Positions 59,075 to 64,000 of a stretch of DNA of 64,000 nucleotides are shown one piece after another (positions within the stretch are counted from its first letter, which is position 1; the number at the start of each line of letters is the position of its first letter). The position numbers and the translations under genes are program-made. Under the pieces are notes generated by a model. The model was not told where the DNA came from and made no database searches. It worked only from the letters and a program-made list of their open reading frames with translations. The stretch comes from Enoplosus armatus (lineage: Eukaryota; Chordata; Actinopteri; Centrarchiformes; Enoplosidae), in contig NC_092189.1 of the NCBI RefSeq assembly GCF_043641665.1, forward strand, positions 12,024,333 through 12,088,332, given 5' to 3'.

Positions 59075-60954
59075 GAGCTGAGGTACAGGTCAAAGGTGAG
59101 GGGGTATATAGCCTCCACAGCCTCGTGGCGTTCCATTCAGTGACACTGCTGCGACACAAAGAGCATGGCAACACACTCAATAGGCCCTCAGCAGTCCTTT
59201 AACACCGAGCTGGTGACGTCTGCAGTCGGAGGGACACACTTCACGTAATGAAGACTCTTACATGCACAATAGTGATCACTAACTCCAAACACAAACAATA
59301 ATAAAATAATAATACCTGTATGAGTGCTGTTTTATATCAGCATATGGTTAATATAAAAATGTTACCTATATTTTAAGGACAAATACTCACAGCATCATAA
59401 CACCATGCTTTAAAACCCACATAACACATATTTGAAAGTTATTACAAGTGGAACTTTTTAAGTGTTCTTTGTACTTGAGTGCCATTTTAACATACTGTAG
59501 ATAAGGTGGTCATAGAAAGTTGGTAGGAGCAGCACTTTTTAAATTTTGTCAGGGAGAACTACGTGAAATAAGCCACTCAATATATTTTATGCTAAGGTAA
59601 CAAAACTACAGCATAATTATAGTGGACATCTACTGCTACATATATTTCCGCTTGTCAGGTAGCCATGGAACATTTTTTGGAACAACATCAGTATCAAGGC
59701 GAATGTGTTGGGATATCAGGCAGCTGAAAATCCTGTTTTAATGTATGGCTTCATTGTGATTTTGTCTAAGAGAAACCATGACTCCTCTTCCACTCCTTTG
59801 CTTATTTATAGATCTTTTAAGGGGATGAACCTTTGTTTTGTGTTTGCAGACTCATTATGCGACATCTGATCTGTAAAACCATTGAACTCAAGAGTTCAAA
59901 TCAATTGTATTTTAACTGCATGGACAAGTAAGTAATTAAAATGAAGTAAGCGACTATGAGCAACTGGTTCAACTGGCCTCAGGGTTAGTGGCATATTATA
60001 TCTCACAAACAGCTTCAACTGTATCCCCGTCTATTTAGACAGCCATCACAGGGTCACATTTTTGACCTGACAGATTCAAGAAAATGAATAAATTTTTACT
60101 ACAGCTGTGGTTCCTTGATATAGTGTTACTATATAACAGGCAAAGAACACATTAATTGTGAGTTTTTCTAATTATGGAGGAAACAAAAAATACATGCATA
60201 TGAGCTGGAGTGTTTTTAGCCTGCTGATACCGACTGCCTGTGGCCTCAGTGGTGCCAGATATGCATCAGCCACAGTCAGGATGTGCCTCCTCCTACTTCA
60301 GCTCCACTAAATTAAGACCTCTGACTCAACCAACCAGTCAAACATGCGCGCACACATAAAGACACACTCCTATTGTGTGGGTGAAGGACTTAAGTCCCTT
60401 CCCTGGTGTAAGAAGCAAAGGGGGTAACTGGAACATGAGTGAAAAAAATTATAAACTCCTAACAAAACCTGGATTGCCTAAAAACTACAGAGAGGCAAAA
60501 GAAAGAGGGGATACAGAGGAGACAGGGAGGAGGCACTGAGCAGAGATGTGATACACACAGCCTTATATTTTCCTTCTCTTTCCTACCACAGACAAGTGTG
60601 CGTAGGGAGGAAGGCTCTCTCTCCCTAACTCACATGTTAAGGTATTTCCTGTTAGGAGTGTGAGGTGACCAAACTTTACAAACTTGACAAATTATGGGTG
60701 ACTATCTGAGCCCTCAAGTGGGCCCCATTTTTTCTCATGCAGTGCTCCTTTCCCCGCTCCTGTTTCTTCCTCCATTTCCTCCTCTCACTGTTGTCTCAGT
60801 CCGTTTAGCTGTGATGAGCCTGAGCTGTTTGTGATTAAAGAGAATTTACTGCACTTTTTTTTGCCAGTGTGACTTAGTGGACCACTGAGGACCACTTGTT
60901 AAATTGCTATGCACAAGTAAAGCTAACAGGCTATATAAATGCATTTAGTGATTG

Positions 60955-61022
60955 AAAGTAAGACAGAAAGTAAGACGAAAGATACAGGGACAGAAAGAAA
61001 GAAAGAAAGTAAGACAGAAAGA
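60955..61022 (+). repeat. Imperfect GAAA/AGAC-type tetranucleotide repeat
   Basis: A purine-rich array of GTAAGACAGAAA-like units with a core of GAAAGAAAGAAAGAAA. Confidence 0.8.
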
Positions 61023-62442
61023 AGCAGGAAAGAGTGCTCTGAGTAATTCCACTCTGGAGCACTGCTTCACATCTGGCTTCTATTGAGAGAGGTATTGGGT
61101 TGCACACACTCTTCCCCAGCCTCTCTTATGTGTGAATACTCAACCCACACATGAGTGCATGTGAATACACACACACTCTCTTGCTCTCTCTCTCAGTTAA
61201 TGGGCACTGGACACTTTCCCACTCACATGGTTACACATGAGTTTCCCACCACCAGGTATCATGTTACAAAGTTACTATCCTAACAACTCACAATGCCTCA
61301 TTTTCGTTTCATTTCGTTGGCCATATCATCCACAAAATGTGCTTCATGTACAAGTTTAAAAACAGAAAATAAAACAGAGAGAAAAATACTCTAGTCTCCA
61401 ATAAGCGAATGTAACTGGATTGGGCAGTGGGACAGACAGCAGAGTAAGTAGCTAACCAGATTACTGGCCTGTCTCTAGGAGTTTACAGACTGAACAACAT
61501 GCCCTGAATGAAAATCAATACAGGTAAGGCTCAGGAGTATGTCCTCATATGAAGGACATGAACTTCTAGCTGGCCCATTAATGACAAAAACAGCGTTCCA
61601 AATGTTCCAGGACAAAACTGATTTTTTGAGTTGAATGATTTAGATAGTATAGATTTTATGATGCCATTTCATGTACACATTTACAGTGAGCTGCGGTTTC
61701 AAAACCTGCCATAAAACCATGAGAAACAGGTGTCTACTTCTTCAATTCCCAGTGTATGTGCGCTGGAGGTTTTATGTTTTTCACATCACACTTGTGTAAG
61801 TTGCATATTGGACCACGACTGGCTTCATAAGTAGTTGTAATGTCACAAAATCCACCTCATATGTACATGTCACAAACTTAGGGAGACACAGAAAAACTTT
61901 CCCTCTTCAGCAAATTAACTGGAAATCAGCCTTCTAGCGTTAAACTCTGCACATACATCATTCTGCACAGTGAAGGTCCACAAGCAAAACACATTTTTAG
62001 TGGAGGGGTATTTTAACAATTAATTTTTTCTTCATACTTTAGCCAGTTGCCTCTTGCCCACTCACTGAACCCGCTTCATTAAACTTTATACCCACACGCT
62101 GATTTATCCCTCCTTAGCTCTACATTCATATTCCTCTTATATTTTTCTATTCCACAACCACACCCTCAACAGTTGTTCCTCTCTAAAGTATCCTGCTGCC
62201 CACACCCTCCTTCTTCTTTTGTTGTTCTGCCAGCCATTGGTGGAATTGGCTTTTCCCCCCCTGTAACCATGGCTAGAGAATACTACCACAACCCACAGCC
62301 TCTGAGCTGAGCCATGTAACAGATGGAACAGAAACAGGGGAGCACAAACAAATCTGTTGTTGTGTTGACAGAAACATAGAGACAGAGAGGAAGATGAAAC
62401 AAATGAGTCTCATATGTGGCATGTGTGTCAGTATAGTATGCA

Positions 62443-63486
62443 TAGACCTGGGCGATAAAACGATAGTGATAGACACTCCAACAATCGCAATAAGAAAATA
62501 GTTTGATACGATTCACTTAAATGCATTAAATGCAAACCGCCATGAAAGCACATAACGAATACGCCCTGGCTCATAAGCAACCTCATATTCAAGCACCAAC
62601 CTCTGGGTTTGAAAAGTGAAGCCAATGCATGAAGTGCCTTAAACCTGCATTCTTTCTAATGGCCAACAGGGGTCAACTCCACTGGTTGAAAAAGTCCGAT
62701 ACTATGGAAGTCTATGAGAAAATTACCCTAATTCTCACTTGATTTATTGCCTCAGTAAACATTTCCCTAATGAGTGTATGGACTCAATCATTAGTTTCAA
62801 GTCTACTTCAGTACAGCACGATGTTCATTTTGTAAATTATGGTCCCATTTAGAGTAAAACAGAGCAGGGTATCAGAAATACTTTATTGACCCCTGGGGGG
62901 AAATTGTATGCTTGAGGGCGTGGCTACCGGGCGATCAGTGTTCGGGTTACACTAAAAGACACTCTAGGAGTCAGCTGTTCATTTTTTCCAGTAAGTACAT
63001 TTACAAGCTAACTGTATTAGCAGCAACGGTGCAGTCAGGTTGCTGGTATAAGTGGGTGTGCATAGTGTCCTCGGGTTCTCAGATCCCCAGCTCCACCCTC
63101 TCGCCCAAATATGGTCACTTCTGGTTAAAAAAAAACAAAACAAGATGGCAACGGCCAAAAAGCCAAACACAGGGCTTCGAAACGGTAGTCACAAACCAAT
63201 GAGTGACATCACGGTGGTTACGATACTTATTTTATACTGTCTATGCCCCTTGATAATGGAGCTGCTACCTGTGACACGTAAACAGCCAATCCTTTAACAG
63301 GTGGGTTGTTCGGTTGCACCATCAACATATGACACAACAGAAACAGCGTGGAGTGAGAGAATGAGTGCAGACGGTAAGGAAAAAGATGGTTAAATTTAAA
63401 ATGAAGTGGTTACATTCAACCTGTTTTCTCCTGGACAATGAAACATTTTATTGTGATAACATTTTCAGCTATATCGCCCAGCCCTG
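62443..63486. mobile_element. hAT-like non-autonomous transposon with inner nested repeats
   Basis: The left end TAGACCTGGGCGATA (62443-62457) and the right end TATCGCCCAGCCCTG (63472-63486) are inverted repeats matching at 12 of 15 positions. The flanks AGTATGCA (62435-62442) and AGTGTGCA (63487-63494) look like an 8 bp target site duplication with one change, as expected for hAT elements. The right end begins CAGGGCTGGG when read inward, a typical hAT terminus. No transposase is visible in 1044 bp, and most of the interior is occupied by another repeat, so it is non-autonomous. Confidence 0.7.
62640..63246 (+). mobile_element. Interspersed repeat nested inside the hAT-like element
   Basis: Strings CATTCTTTCTAATGGCCAAC, GAAGTCTATGAGAAAAT, TTGTAAATTATGGTCCCATT, AAATATGGTCACTTCTGGTT and TTTTATACTGTCTATG match from memory one high-copy percomorph repeat. 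The copy is interrupted near 62872-62910 by ACTTTATTGACCCCTGGGGG, a separate widespread fish repeat fragment. The boundaries are approximate. Confidence 0.55.
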
Positions 63487-63581
63487 AGTGTGCATACCAC
63501 AAACAACAATGATGAAACAAACATCAGTAAATCAAGTAAGACATGACGCTTTGAAACACCTGCATGTTTTGTGAAGATTTA

Positions 63582-64000
<419 letters not shown>

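Overview
This window looks like teleost fish DNA, most likely a percomorph. It holds the 3' part of a clustered protocadherin gamma (pcdhg) locus and the 3' end of a convergent diaph1-like formin gene. The evidence is tandem large intronless cadherin exons feeding three small constant exons, a constant region ending in the gamma-type KKEKK tail, neighbouring diaph1 on the opposite strand (the mammalian order), and several interspersed repeats that I recognise from memory as common in spiny-rayed fish. No database search was run.

Layout. (1) Positions 131-19861 carry six tandem + strand variable exons, V1-V6. Each encodes exactly 818 codons from a conserved start to a CAG|gtgagc donor: signal peptide, six cadherin repeats (EC1-EC6), one transmembrane helix and a variable cytoplasmic part. 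Their first ~100 codons and last ~400 codons are nearly identical; diversity is confined to late EC1 through early EC4. (2) Positions 20947-23409 hold a divergent C-type variable exon (pcdhgc5-like). (3) Three constant exons at 28626-28684, 32099-32196 and 33843-34126 encode a 146-residue shared cytoplasmic tail, followed by a ~2.4 kb 3' UTR with AATAAA at 36501. (4) About 18 kb without a recognisable gene follows, holding CA/GT microsatellites, interspersed repeats and an apparent group of RFX-type X-box motifs. (5) On the minus strand, the last two coding exons of diaph1 lie at 63605-63694 (DAD autoregulatory region) and 54625-54812 (C-terminus). They are separated by an ~8.8 kb intron that contains a nested transposon.

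How it works together. In this family each variable exon has its own promoter. One variable exon is chosen per transcript and spliced to the constant exons, giving single-pass neuronal adhesion proteins with different recognition ectodomains and one shared tail. Here V2-V6 each carry a shared ~80 bp promoter block (inverted then direct CCAAT box, GTACAAAG, pyrimidine run) ~250-270 bp before the ATG. V2, V4 and V6 also carry an RE1/REST-like bipartite motif ~600-700 bp upstream with the same atypical half-site spacing.

The most notable points are the sharply partitioned homogenisation of the variable exons, with direct four-gamete evidence of gene conversion; the alternating RE1-like sites; the X-box group downstream of the constant exons; and the nested hAT-like insertion in diaph1. 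All regulatory calls are motif readings by eye and need experimental or computational confirmation.
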